Positions 38,028 through 46,723 of a DNA stretch of 64,000 nucleotides are shown in pieces (the first letter of the stretch is position 1; every line of letters begins with the position of its first letter). Source of the DNA: Hydrocarboniphaga sp. (GTDB lineage: Bacteria > Pseudomonadota > Gammaproteobacteria > Nevskiales > Nevskiaceae); NCBI RefSeq assembly GCF_028291725.1, contig NZ_JAQGNT010000011.1:1-64000 (forward strand). The letters are read 5' to 3'. The notes beneath the pieces are model-generated. The model was not told the origin of the DNA. It worked only from the letters and a program-made list of their open reading frames with translations, and ran no database searches. The translations under genes were made by a program, and so were the position numbers.

Positions 38028-39302
38028 GTGAATAAAAAGAGCTTGCTTGAAAACTCGCTTGGAAAGCGGATCCCCTATGGCCTGTTGTTGATCGCCAGCG
38101 GCGCGCTGCCGGTGGTGGCGCAGGCCGGTGATGGCTGGTATATCGGGGCCGAAGGCGGCGTTAATTTCGTCGACAAGCAGACCTTCAAAATCTACTACCC
38201 GGACGGCGGCGGTCTGGTCGACGACGGCACCACGATCGGCCAGGTTAAGCTCAAGACCGGCTGGCTCGGGGGCCTGGTCACCGGCTACTCGTTCGCCAGC
38301 GGTCTGCGGCCCGAACTCGAAATCGATTACCGCGAAAACGATCTGAAGAGCATCCATGTCGAGCCGACCGGCATTCTGAGCGGCCTGCTGACACCGGGCG
38401 GTTCCGATGCCAGCGGCGTGCACGGCGACGAAAATGCGCAGACCGCAATGGCGAATCTGTGGTTCGATTTGTTCAAGAGCAGCCGCTTCCATCCGTACAT
38501 CGGCGGCGGTGTCGGTGCGGCTCGCGTCGCGATGCACAGCGCGGGTTACGACGGCCAGGATTTTCGCAACACTTCGGACGTCGTGTTCGCCTACCAGGGC
38601 GGCGCCGGCCTGGGCTTCGACCTGGGCGATCACTGGACGCTGTCGCTGGACTACCGCCATCTGGAAACGCTGCGCGCCAAGCTCAATCTGCTCGACGACA
38701 CGCCCGAAACCCGCGTCAAATTACGCTACAGCGTCGACTCGGCGCTGCTGAGCCTGCGCTATTCCTTCGGCGAAGCACCGGCCGAGCCGCCGCCTGAGCC
38801 GGCGCCGGTGGAAGTGGTCGCGCCGGTCGAGGCGCCACCGCCGCCGCCCGCGCCGCCGGCACCGCCGCCCTGCGAGAGCCCCGCAGCGGGCCAAGCGTTT
38901 ACGCTGGAAGGCTGCAAGGTCGGCGACAAAGTCGTGCTGCGCGGCGTCAACTTCGAATTCGACAAGGCGACGCTGACGCCGGACGCGAAAGCACTGCTCG
39001 ACATGGTGTCCGACGCGCTGCAGGCACGGACCGATATCAGCGTCGAACTCGACGGCCATACCGACTCTAAGGGCTCCGACGCGTACAACCAGAAGCTGTC
39101 CGAGCGCCGATGCGAATCGGTCAAGCAATACCTGGTCGGCCGCGGTATCGATGCCGGACGTTTGACCACGGCCGGTTTCGGCGAGACTCAGCCGATCGAA
39201 GACAACGCCACCGACGAAGGCCGCGAGTACAACCGTCGCGTCGAGCTGAAAGTCACGGCCAGCAACGGCGGCGTCACCACCGAGACGGCGAAGCCGGAGT
39301 AG
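38028..39302 (+). CDS. OmpA-family outer-membrane protein
   Basis: 424 residues with a GTG start; GGGAG lies 7 bases upstream. Signal peptide with cleavage near VVAQAGDG. Residues 25-245 form an OmpA-like eight-stranded barrel (GWYIGAEGGVNFVD, PYIGGGVGAARVAM, ALLSLRYSFGEAP). A Pro-rich linker of about 40 residues (APAEPPPEPAPVEVV and PPPPPAPPAPPP) follows, then an OmpA_C peptidoglycan-binding domain: GVNFEFDKATLTPDAKALLD, DGHTDSKGSDAYNQKLSERR and EGREYNRRVEL. It links the outer membrane to the wall. Confidence 0.94.
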   Translation: MNKKSLLENSLGKRIPYGLLLIASGALPVVAQAGDGWYIGAEGGVNFVDKQTFKIYYPDGGGLVDDGTTIGQVKLKTGWLGGLVTGYSFASGLRPELEIDYRENDLKSIHVEPTGILSGLLTPGGSDASGVHGDENAQTAMANLWFDLFKSSRFHPYIGGGVGAARVAMHSAGYDGQDFRNTSDVVFAYQGGAGLGFDLGDHWTLSLDYRHLETLRAKLNLLDDTPETRVKLRYSVDSALLSLRYSFGEAPAEPPPEPAPVEVVAPVEAPPPPPAPPAPPPCESPAAGQAFTLEGCKVGDKVVLRGVNFEFDKATLTPDAKALLDMVSDALQARTDISVELDGHTDSKGSDAYNQKLSERRCESVKQYLVGRGIDAGRLTTAGFGETQPIEDNATDEGREYNRRVELKVTASNGGVTTETAKPE

Positions 39303-39310
39303 TTGAGTTC

Positions 39311-39388
39311 GTAGGTTGGGGTGAGCGCAGCGAACCCCAACGGTTTGCCGCGCCAATGTTGGGGTTCGCTGCGCTCACCCCAACCTAC
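39311..39388. repeat. Inverted pair of REP-like GTAG palindromes, family A
   Basis: Two 31 bp units at 39311-39341 (+) and 39358-39388 (-), 16 bp apart, both with the GCGCAGC loop variant seen at 34136. The right unit overlaps the 3' end of cca: the TGA stop (39375-39377) and the last four codons lie within it. Confidence 0.9.
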
Positions 39389-40610
39389 CGGCCTTCCATT
39401 GCCTGAGCGCCTGTTCCCGGCGCAGCGTGATCTGCTCGCTGACCGCGGGCCCGGTGTGGCCGTCGCGCATCACCTCGGCGGCCTGGATCTTCAGCGCCGC
39501 CGCGCGTGCCGCGCGCAGATAGTCGACGGCCGGATAGTCGCTTTGTTCAAGCCCGAGCCGGCCGCGTGCATCGCACAGGCAACTCTGCAAGGCCTGCTCG
39601 AAGAACTCGCCCGATTTCTTGAACGCGCCCAGACGGTCGAGCAGGCCGAGCAAAGTATTCGGCCGAAGTTCGGTTGCGCGATGCACGTTCAGATGGTCGC
39701 GCGTCACCGCCAGTGCGAGGTCGCGATACTGGTTGGGCACGCGCAGGCGCTCGCAGAACTGCGCGACCAGCGGCAGCCCGCGTTCTTCATGCTGGCGATG
39801 GCTAGGCCACTCCGGCGACGGCGTCGCTGCCTTGCCGAGATCGTGCAGCAGGGCGCTGACGCGCACCGCCAGGCCGAAGTCGTGACGCACCGCCGCGTCG
39901 ACGCACATCAGCGTATGCGTCAAGGTGTCGACTTCGGGATGGTAGTCGGCGCGTTGCGGCACGCCGCGTAGCGCGGCAACTTCCGGCATCACGCGCGCGA
40001 GCGCGCCGCAGGCTTCCAGGTCTTCGAAAAACACACTGGGCTTCTCCGATTCCAGCATCGCGCGTTCGGTCTCCTTCCACACGCGCTCGGCGACCAGATG
40101 GTCGGCCTCGCCGGCCGCGACCATGCTGCGCATCAGCGTCATCGTCTCGTCGGCGACGACGAAACCGCGCGCTGCATAGCGTGCATGAAAGCGCGCCAGC
40201 CTCAGTATGCGCACCGGGTCCTCGGCAAAAGATTCGGAGACGTGGCGCAGCGTCCTGGATTCCAGATCCCGGCGTCCGCCGTATGGGTCGATGATGCGTC
40301 CGTCCTCGTCCTGGGCCATCGCGTTGACGGTCAGATCGCGGCGGCGCAGGTCTTCCTCCAGCGTCACCAGCGGTGAGGCATCCATCACGAAGCCGTGATA
40401 GCCGCGTCCGGACTTGCGCTCGGTGCGCGCGAGCGCAGTTTCGTCCTTGGTTTCGGGATCGAGAAACACCGGGAAATCGCGGCCAACCGGCTTGTAGCCT
40501 GCCGCGATCATTTCATCCGGCGTCGCGCCGACCACGACCCAGTCGCGCTCGGTGACCGCGCGCCCGAGCAGCGCATCGCGCACCGCGCCGCCGACCAGAT
40601 AGCGTTTCAT
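39375..40610 (-). CDS. cca: Multifunctional CCA tRNA nucleotidyltransferase
   Basis: 411 residues from ATG 40610 (MKRYLVGGAVRDALLGRAV). It adds or repairs the 3' CCA of tRNA. The nucleotidyltransferase site has GGAVRDALLG and ERDWVVVGAT; RRRDLTVNAMA and EDPVRILRLARFHARYA follow. The C-terminal HD phosphohydrolase domain, present only in the multifunctional gammaproteobacterial form, is seen as DTLTHTLMCVDAA and ALLHDLGKAATP. The final residues (GRLG then TGA) are encoded by a REP palindrome, so the end of this protein may be repeat-derived. It is 10 bp downstream of slt. Confidence 0.96.
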   Translation of the reverse strand: MKRYLVGGAVRDALLGRAVTERDWVVVGATPDEMIAAGYKPVGRDFPVFLDPETKDETALARTERKSGRGYHGFVMDASPLVTLEEDLRRRDLTVNAMAQDEDGRIIDPYGGRRDLESRTLRHVSESFAEDPVRILRLARFHARYAARGFVVADETMTLMRSMVAAGEADHLVAERVWKETERAMLESEKPSVFFEDLEACGALARVMPEVAALRGVPQRADYHPEVDTLTHTLMCVDAAVRHDFGLAVRVSALLHDLGKAATPSPEWPSHRQHEERGLPLVAQFCERLRVPNQYRDLALAVTRDHLNVHRATELRPNTLLGLLDRLGAFKKSGEFFEQALQSCLCDARGRLGLEQSDYPAVDYLRAARAAALKIQAAEVMRDGHTGPAVSEQITLRREQALRQWKAGRLG

Positions 40611-40620
40611 GGCGCGGCGC

Positions 40621-42687
40621 TCACGAGTCGTCGCCGCCGGCGGTGGGCGTGATCGCATGCATCAGCTTGTCGATCTTCTGCGGCGTGCCGTCTGCGCGCC
40701 AGCCGAACACCGCGCTGTGCCAGATGACGCGCTGGATGTAGCTGCGCGTCTCGTTGTACGGCACGTTCTCGATCCACACATCGGCGTCCAGCGACGCGCT
40801 GGACGGCTGCCAGCGCGCGACCGGCTTGGGCCCGGCGTTATAGGCACCCAGCACCATCACGAATTCGTTGTCGTAGCGTTCCAGCAGCTCCCGAATATGC
40901 AGCGCGCCGAGCCGCGTGTTGATCTCGGGCCTGAACAGATCCGCGGCGCTCGGGATCGGCTGCTGCTGGCGGCGCGCGGTGTCGCGCGCGGTGCCGAGCA
41001 GCATCTGCAGCAGGCCGAGCGCGTCGGCGCGCGAACGCGCGCGCGGATCGTACAGGCTCTCCTGGCGCATCACCGCGTAGATCCAGTTGGCAGGCACACC
41101 GGAAGCGCGCGACGCAGCCGCGACCTCAATCTCGAAAGGCCGTGGATACAGCAGCTCCAGATCGTTGAACACCTGCGCCTTGCTGGCCGCGGTGACGGTC
41201 TGTACCTGCGCGCCCCAGGTCTGCGCGAGCCGAGCCGCCTGCACCAGCTGGGCGTTGTCCAGCGAGCCGATCTGCTCGCCCCATTCGAGACTCGACCACT
41301 CGTTGCGGCCGGCCAGCCACAGCTCGCGTACCCGGACCATGCCCGGCCGCGTCGACAGCTGCTGCTGCAGCGCCGGGTCTTTCGGGCTGACCGTCGGTAT
41401 CGGCACGTAGCCGCGGTCCAGCCGATACGAGGCGAGCAGCGGGTAGTAGCCGGTTTCGGTCGCGAGTTTCTCCCAGATCGCACGGGCGCCAGCAGGGTCG
41501 TCCTGCTGCGCGAGCGCGCGAGCGCGCCAGTAGCGCCAGCGCTGCTGTTCGGCGAGCGCCGGTGGCAGGCTTGCGATCCAGGCATTGGCCTGCTGCCAGT
41601 CGCCTGCCCACAGCGCCGCGCGGATGCGCCATTCGTTGCTGCGTTCGTCGAGCGCCGCGTCGTCGACCATGCGAAACGCCGCGACCGATTGCGGCAGCCG
41701 GCTCCAGGCCGCGCCGAGCGCGACTTCGCGGCGCAGCTCGCCCGGTGTGGCCGGCGACGCCAGCGCGCAGGGCCTGCCGCAGGCGGCGATAAAGGCCGAC
41801 AGGCGCGGCGTGGTGCCAAGCGGATCGCGCCTGCCGAGCTTGCCGACCGCGGCCGCGATCGCCTCCGGGTCCTGCGCCAGCATCAGGCTGGGCCCGGCCG
41901 CGGTCAGTGCGTCGAGTTCGCGCTCGGGCGCGCGCAACAGCCGCGACCAGCTGCGCAGCTGCGGCGCGCTTTCCGGCGGCAGCGAGCGCAGCAGGAAGTC
42001 GGCGAGCTCGGCATTGCCGGCCTGCAGCGCCAGCTTCGCGCGTTTTTCGAGCAGGTCCGGCGTGAACCAGCCGCGCGCCTTGGCCCATTCGAACGGCGCG
42101 ACGCAGGCGTCCGGCAATTGCGCGCCGGTCATCCATAGCTCGAGCACCGAAGTACGCAGCGGGTCGGGTGCTTGAGCGCCGCCGCCCGTCGATGCGTTCG
42201 GCGCGCCCGGTGGCGGCTGCGAGGCGATCAGCGCGTTGAGCTGTTCACAGCGCAGGCGCGAGTCGGCACGGGGTTCCAGGTAGTTGGCGAGGAACGGCGG
42301 CCAGCTGCGCCGCTTGGCCAGATCCACCAGCCAGTCGCGGCGCAGCTCGCGCGTCCACGGCAGGTCGCCGTCGCGCTTCAGCAGCGCGCCGATCGCGGCG
42401 TCGTCGGCGACCAGGCCAAAGCGCAGCGGCGCGCGCAGACGCTGCGCCTCCAGATACGGATACAGCACGTAGTTGCGCAGCGCCGCCGAGGCCTCGCCGG
42501 TCGTGCCGGCCTGCGCCGGCGAGGGCATCGCCTCGAGCGACTCGATCTGCTGCACGAACTCGGCGCGGACCGCGGCGTTGTCGGGAGAGGTCGCTGTGGG
42601 CGCCTGCGCGCGCGCCGTCGCCATCAGCGCCAGCGGCATGGCCAGCGCCAGCACCGCAGCGTGGCGGCTATAGGGAGGTTGGCTCAT
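40621..42687 (-). CDS. slt: Soluble lytic murein transglycosylase (Slt70-like)
   Basis: 688 residues from ATG 42687 (MSQPPYSRHAAVLAL); ATG 42696 is an alternative, and neither has a strong ribosome site. A signal peptide ends near ATARAQAP. The long alpha-helical superhelix (U and L domains, residues 40-520) is followed by the SLT domain: NWIYAVMRQESLYDPRARS with catalytic Glu near residue 541, then GLLQMLLGTARDTA, where the usual MP of the family's QxMPxTA is LL. WIENVPYNETRSYIQRV closes the domain. It cleaves glycan strands in the periplasm. Upstream of cca in one unit. Confidence 0.93.
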   Translation of the reverse strand: MSQPPYSRHAAVLALAMPLALMATARAQAPTATSPDNAAVRAEFVQQIESLEAMPSPAQAGTTGEASAALRNYVLYPYLEAQRLRAPLRFGLVADDAAIGALLKRDGDLPWTRELRRDWLVDLAKRRSWPPFLANYLEPRADSRLRCEQLNALIASQPPPGAPNASTGGGAQAPDPLRTSVLELWMTGAQLPDACVAPFEWAKARGWFTPDLLEKRAKLALQAGNAELADFLLRSLPPESAPQLRSWSRLLRAPERELDALTAAGPSLMLAQDPEAIAAAVGKLGRRDPLGTTPRLSAFIAACGRPCALASPATPGELRREVALGAAWSRLPQSVAAFRMVDDAALDERSNEWRIRAALWAGDWQQANAWIASLPPALAEQQRWRYWRARALAQQDDPAGARAIWEKLATETGYYPLLASYRLDRGYVPIPTVSPKDPALQQQLSTRPGMVRVRELWLAGRNEWSSLEWGEQIGSLDNAQLVQAARLAQTWGAQVQTVTAASKAQVFNDLELLYPRPFEIEVAAASRASGVPANWIYAVMRQESLYDPRARSRADALGLLQMLLGTARDTARRQQQPIPSAADLFRPEINTRLGALHIRELLERYDNEFVMVLGAYNAGPKPVARWQPSSASLDADVWIENVPYNETRSYIQRVIWHSAVFGWRADGTPQKIDKLMHAITPTAGGDDS

Positions 42688-42803
42688 TGCCGACATTCTA
42701 GTGTCGCTTGGACAAAGTATCCCGGTGGTCACACGCTCGCCGGGGGCGCTGATACCATCGCCGGCAGATAAGACAATGCAAAAATAATGCTTTGAAGGGA
42801 ACC

Positions 42804-44132
42804 ATGCTCAGCTTCGGACACAGGGCCTGTGTGGTGGCAGGGCTGGCTGCGGTCTTATCGGCTTGCGCCAGCACCAGCCAGACCGGTGCCCGAAGCAGCG
42901 ACTTTTATGCGGATATTCCGCCGCCGAGCCCCTCGACCGCGGCCAGCCGCTACCAGATCTACGACACCGGCACGCCGCCACGCCCGGCCTTGCCGTCCGA
43001 GCGCATCCCGCCTCCGTCCGCGCTGACCACCCCGGCATACACGGTTGCATCACGCGCCGAAGAAGAGCAGCGCACGACGGCCGAGCGTTTATCCCAGTGG
43101 CAGCGTAGCGGCAACGGCCTGAGCTCGATGACGAGCACCGGCGCGGTCACCCAGGGACTGCAGCCGGCACTGATCCCGGTGGTGCAGTCCTCGGCCCCGG
43201 CTTATGCGACGACCGACTACTACGCCGGCGCCAGCAACATCGGTGCGGGAGCGCTGATTCCGCCGATGCCGCAGAGCGCGCGGCCCGGCGAGTGCTATGC
43301 GCTGGTGCGCACGCCCGAGCAATACCGCAGCATCCAGCGCGACTACGTTGCGCGCCCGGGTTACGACGGCGCGCAGCTGACGCCGGCGCGCTATCAGACG
43401 GCCTTGCAGGATTACACCGCGCAGGAAGCCTACGAGCGCCTGGAAGTGATACCGGCGACGTTCAGGACCGTGACCGAACAGGTGGAGATCACGCCGCCGA
43501 GCACGCGTTACCTGGCCAGCGAGCCGCGCTACGAGACGGTCACCGAAAAGGTGCTCGAAAAGCCGGCGACGCAGACCTGGAAACGCGGCCGCGGTCCGAT
43601 CCAGAAGATCGACAACGCCAGCGGCGAGATCATGTGCCTGGTCGAAGAGCCGGCGGTATATCGCACGGTGACGCGCAAGGTGATCAAAACCCAGCCGCAG
43701 ATGCGCGAAGTGCAGCTGCCGGGCGAGTACCGCACGATTACGCGCCGTGTGATCGACCAGCCGGCCCAGGTTCGCCGCGTCGCGGTACCGGAACAGCGTT
43801 CGACCGTGCAGGTGCAGAAACTGGTCGCGCCGGCGGCATACCAAATGGTGCGCGTGCCGGATCAGATGGCGAGCTACACGACGCGCGAGCTGGCCGCGCC
43901 GGCGACGCTGGAATGGCGCCCGGTGCTGTGCGAAACCAATATCAGGGATACGACCGTGCGCCGCGTACAGGACGCGCTGCGCAACGCCGGCTTCGATCCC
44001 GGCCCCAGCGATGGCCGCGCCGGCAAGCGCACGCTGGATGCCTTGAACGCGTATCAGCGCGCCAAGGGTCTGCCGGAAGATCGTTATCTGAACCTGCCAA
44101 CGCTGCAGGCGCTGGGCGTCGGCTTGCCGTAG
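42804..44132 (+). CDS. Lipoprotein with repeated strand-rich region and C-terminal peptidoglycan-binding domain
   Basis: 442 residues from ATG 42804 (GAAGGGA just upstream). Lipobox GLAAVLSAC. Residues 20-150 are Pro/Ser/Ala-rich and disordered. Residues 195-375 consist of about nine repeats of roughly 15-25 residues with the pattern Y-x-T-V-T-x-K-V or similar (FRTVTEQVEI, YETVTEKVLEK, YRTVTRKVIKTQPQ, YRTITRRVIDQPAQ, YQMVRVPDQM). The end (VRRVQDALRNAGFDPGPSDG, RAGKRTLDALNAYQRAKGLP) is a PG_binding_1 domain. The whole suggests an outer-membrane-anchored, wall-binding protein. Function unknown. Its TAG stop is the head of a REP unit. Confidence 0.8.
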   Translation: MLSFGHRACVVAGLAAVLSACASTSQTGARSSDFYADIPPPSPSTAASRYQIYDTGTPPRPALPSERIPPPSALTTPAYTVASRAEEEQRTTAERLSQWQRSGNGLSSMTSTGAVTQGLQPALIPVVQSSAPAYATTDYYAGASNIGAGALIPPMPQSARPGECYALVRTPEQYRSIQRDYVARPGYDGAQLTPARYQTALQDYTAQEAYERLEVIPATFRTVTEQVEITPPSTRYLASEPRYETVTEKVLEKPATQTWKRGRGPIQKIDNASGEIMCLVEEPAVYRTVTRKVIKTQPQMREVQLPGEYRTITRRVIDQPAQVRRVAVPEQRSTVQVQKLVAPAAYQMVRVPDQMASYTTRELAAPATLEWRPVLCETNIRDTTVRRVQDALRNAGFDPGPSDGRAGKRTLDALNAYQRAKGLPEDRYLNLPTLQALGVGLP

Positions 44133-44208
44133 GTCGGCAATCCCTTGCCGACGTGTGGCCTCGGTTGCGCATCGGGCTGTACACGTCGGCAAAGGATTGC
44201 CGACCTAC
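44129..44208. repeat. Inverted pair of REP-like GTAG palindromes, family C
   Basis: Left unit 44129-44152 is GTAG then GTCGGCAA, TCCC, TTGCCGAC; the right unit 44185-44208 is its inverse with one mismatch. The left TAG (44130-44132) is the stop codon of the preceding lipoprotein gene. Confidence 0.85.
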
Positions 44209-44243
44209 GAACGGCTCGGCTCGTCAGACGGTATCGGCGAGGC

Positions 44244-44672
44244 TCACTCCGCGTCGTCGAAGCGCTCGCGCAGGGTTTCCAGACGCGCGCGGTTCATGCC
44301 GAAATCCGAAGGGCCGAAACGCGCGGCGGAGCGCACGTGGATCACCGACTCGGCCGGCACGATCAGAAACTCGACATCGTGAATCATGCCGAGCAGATCG
44401 GTCTGGAATTCCGCATACACGTAGTCGCGCGTCTGCGTGACCAGGCTGCAGCGCGGCTCCTCCAGCAACACCGCCAGCAGGCGCGTCATCGCGTCACCGG
44501 CGCTGCCGGCGTACTTGAACGGATGGATATGCTGCGGCCCGAGTTCGCCGCGTACTTCGGCCTGCTGCTGGCTGCATACGCAAGTCGACCGGTCTTCGGG
44601 GCAGGGCGTCAGCTGGCCGTTGTGCACGCCGAGGTTTTCGGGCCTCTTGCCGCTGATTTTGAGCAGGCTCAT
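44244..44672 (-). CDS. DUF1499 family protein
   Basis: 142 residues, no signal peptide. KRPENLGVHNGQLTPCPEDR followed by CVCSQ is the DUF1499 front; the repeated pairing of PC and CxxS is conserved in the family. EPRCSLVTQTRDYVYAEFQT and VEFLIVPAESVIHVRSAARF complete the fold, ending with NRARLETLRERF. Function unknown. It lies 21 bp downstream of oxyR on the same strand, so the two may be co-transcribed, which would put it under oxidative-stress control. Confidence 0.88.
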   Translation of the reverse strand: MSLLKISGKRPENLGVHNGQLTPCPEDRSTCVCSQQQAEVRGELGPQHIHPFKYAGSAGDAMTRLLAVLLEEPRCSLVTQTRDYVYAEFQTDLLGMIHDVEFLIVPAESVIHVRSAARFGPSDFGMNRARLETLRERFDDAE

Positions 44673-44693
44673 TGCATCGCCTTCATGGCAGTT

Positions 44694-45632
44694 TCAAGCT
44701 TCCTGCTTGTGTTCGGAAGGCAGCATCGTCACGCCGCGCAGCGGGCTCGCCAGGATCGCATCGCGTAGCGCGCCGATCGCGGCGAGCCGCGGATAGGTCT
44801 TGCGCCAGACCAGCGCGATACGCCTTGCCGGTGCTTTCGGCGCAAACGACTTGGCGACGATCAGGCCGGCTTCGTCGCTGCGGTTCGCAACCGAGGAGCG
44901 CGGCAGCACGGTGATGCCGAGGCCGCCGGCAACCATGTGGCGTATGGTTTCCAGCGAGCTGCCGGTCTGCGCGCGCGGACCGTCGCCGTCGGGCTCCACG
45001 CATTTCGGGCAGGCCTGCACGACCTGGTCGCGGAAGCAGTGGCCGGGGCCTAGCAGCAGCAGATGTTCCTCGGCGAGCTTGCGTGCCGGGATTTCGGTTT
45101 CGTTTTTCCAGCGATGATCCTGCGGGATCAGCACGACGAAATCCTCGTCGTACAGCGGCCACGCGGCGAAGCCCTGCATGTCGATCGGCAGCGCGACCAC
45201 GGCGACGTCGAGCTCGTTGTCGCGCAGCTGTTCGAGCAGCTTCGCGGTGAAGTTTTCCTCGATCACCAGCGGCATCATCGGCGCGATCTGGCGAATTACC
45301 GGGATCAGATGCGGCAGCAGGTAGGGGCCGACCGTGTAGATCGCGCCGAAGCGCAGCGGCCCGACCAGCTCGTCCCGGCCCTCACGGGCGAGATCCTCGA
45401 TCAGCTTGGCCTCGGCGAGCACGCGCCGCGCCTGGGCGATCACGCGCGCGCCAACCGGCGTCGGCCGCGCTTCGCCGCGATTGCGCTCGAACAGCAGCAC
45501 GCCGAGTTCGTCCTCGAGCTTCTTCACCGCCACGGACAAGGTCGGCTGTGATACGAAGGAGCGCTCGGCGGCGCGGCCGAAATGCCGTTCCTTTTCCAGA
45601 TTGACCAGATACCGCAGCTCGGTGAGCGTCAT
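44694..45632 (-). CDS. oxyR: Hydrogen peroxide-responsive LysR regulator OxyR
   Basis: 312 residues. N-terminal LysR helix-turn-helix (LRYLVNLEKERHFGRAAERS, SQPTLSVAVKKLEDELGV). The redox pair is at Cys199 and Cys208 (GPGHCFRDQVVQACP), exactly the positions of E. coli OxyR, so peroxide sensing by disulfide formation is well supported. A third Cys at 211 is extra. It activates catalase, peroxiredoxin and related genes, none of which are adjacent here. DUF1499 follows on the same strand. Confidence 0.93.
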   Translation of the reverse strand: MTLTELRYLVNLEKERHFGRAAERSFVSQPTLSVAVKKLEDELGVLLFERNRGEARPTPVGARVIAQARRVLAEAKLIEDLAREGRDELVGPLRFGAIYTVGPYLLPHLIPVIRQIAPMMPLVIEENFTAKLLEQLRDNELDVAVVALPIDMQGFAAWPLYDEDFVVLIPQDHRWKNETEIPARKLAEEHLLLLGPGHCFRDQVVQACPKCVEPDGDGPRAQTGSSLETIRHMVAGGLGITVLPRSSVANRSDEAGLIVAKSFAPKAPARRIALVWRKTYPRLAAIGALRDAILASPLRGVTMLPSEHKQEA

Positions 45633-45679
45633 GCCGCCAGCATAACGGATGGCGCCAGTCAGCTCAGCCGGCGTGGCTT

Positions 45680-45701
45680 GTAGGGCGGGTCATGACCCGC
45701 C
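45680..45701 (+). repeat. Single REP-like GTAG palindrome, family D
   Basis: GTAG followed by GGCGGGTCATGACCCGCC, a perfect 18 bp palindrome. It lies in the 80 bp gap between oxyR and hemF, both on the minus strand. It shares layout but not sequence with the other families. Confidence 0.7.
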
Positions 45702-45712
45702 GTTGTGCCGCC

Positions 45713-46651
45713 TCACACCCAGTCGCGGGGCTTCAGGTACTGCGCGAGCTGTGCTTCAGCGCTACCGGGCTCAGTCCGATGCTCGTACTGCCAGCTCGCC
45801 AGCGGCGGCATCGACATCAGGATCGATTCGGTACGCCCACCGGATTGCAGCCCGAACAGCGTGCCGCGGTCGAACACCAGGTTGAACTCGACGTAGCGGC
45901 CGCGACGCACCAGCTGCCACTCGCGTTCGCGAGCCCCGTAAGGCGTGTCGCGTCGGCGCTCGACGATCGCCAGATAAGCCGGCAGAAACGCGTCGCCGAC
46001 GCTGCGCTGCAGACCGAAGCTGGCGTCGAAGCCGCCTTCGCTCCAGTCGTCGAAGAACAGGCCGCCGACGCCGCGCGTCTCGTTGCGATGCTTCAGGTAG
46101 AAGTACTCGTCGCAGTTTTTTTTGAGACGCGGATACGCCTCGTCGCCGAAAGCTGCGCAGGCATCACGCGCCGCGCGGTGCCAGTTTCGGACGTCGTCCT
46201 CGACCACGTAGTACGGCGTCAGATCGAAGCCGCCACCGAACCACCACACCGGATCGCCGGACGGTTTTTCGGCCAGGAACATGCGCACGTTCATGTGCAC
46301 GGTCGGGACATGCGGATTGCGCGGATGCAGCACCAGCGACACGCCCATCGCGCGGAATGAGCAGCCGGCCAGCTCCGGCCTTTGCGCGCTCGCCGACGGC
46401 GGCAGCCGGTCGCCGGCGACCAGCGAGAAGCCGACGCCAGCGCGCTCGAACAGCTCGCCGCCTTCGAGAATCCGGGTGATGCCGTTGCCGCGCAGTGGCG
46501 CGTCGTCCGGCTTGCGCCATTCGTCGACGGCGAAAGCTTGGCCGTCGGCGGCGCTCAGCGCATCGCAAATGCGGTTCTGCAGATCGCGCAGATAGGCTTC
46601 GACGGCGGCTGCGTCGGGGGTCGATTGCTTGTCGCGACGGATGAAACTCAA
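45713..46651 (-). CDS. hemF: Oxygen-dependent coproporphyrinogen III oxidase
   Basis: 312 residues. It converts coproporphyrinogen III to protoporphyrinogen IX in haem synthesis using oxygen. Recognisable blocks are [63 protein letters not shown] and [20 protein letters not shown]. The conserved His residues are present. In related genomes hemF neighbours tsaC; here a metalloprotease gene lies between them. Confidence 0.97.
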   Translation of the reverse strand: MSFIRRDKQSTPDAAAVEAYLRDLQNRICDALSAADGQAFAVDEWRKPDDAPLRGNGITRILEGGELFERAGVGFSLVAGDRLPPSASAQRPELAGCSFRAMGVSLVLHPRNPHVPTVHMNVRMFLAEKPSGDPVWWFGGGFDLTPYYVVEDDVRNWHRAARDACAAFGDEAYPRLKKNCDEYFYLKHRNETRGVGGLFFDDWSEGGFDASFGLQRSVGDAFLPAYLAIVERRRDTPYGAREREWQLVRRGRYVEFNLVFDRGTLFGLQSGGRTESILMSMPPLASWQYEHRTEPGSAEAQLAQYLKPRDWV

Positions 46652-46668
46652 CGGTGGCTCCGCTGGAT

Positions 46669-46702
46669 GGCTAAGGATGCATGACGAGCACGCATCCTAG
46701 CC
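46669..46702. other. Stable hairpin between metalloprotease and hemF genes
   Basis: GGCTAAGGATGC (46669-46680) pairs with GCATCCTAGCC (46692-46702) with one bulged A. It occupies most of the 72 bp gap but has no T run on either strand, so it is not a standard intrinsic terminator. Confidence 0.5.
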
Positions 46703-46723
46703 GCCCTTGAAGCTGATGGCGCG

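Noticed and set aside
46669-46702. Terminator for the metalloprotease gene
   Set aside because: The hairpin is strong but has no T run on either strand, so it is recorded only as a hairpin.
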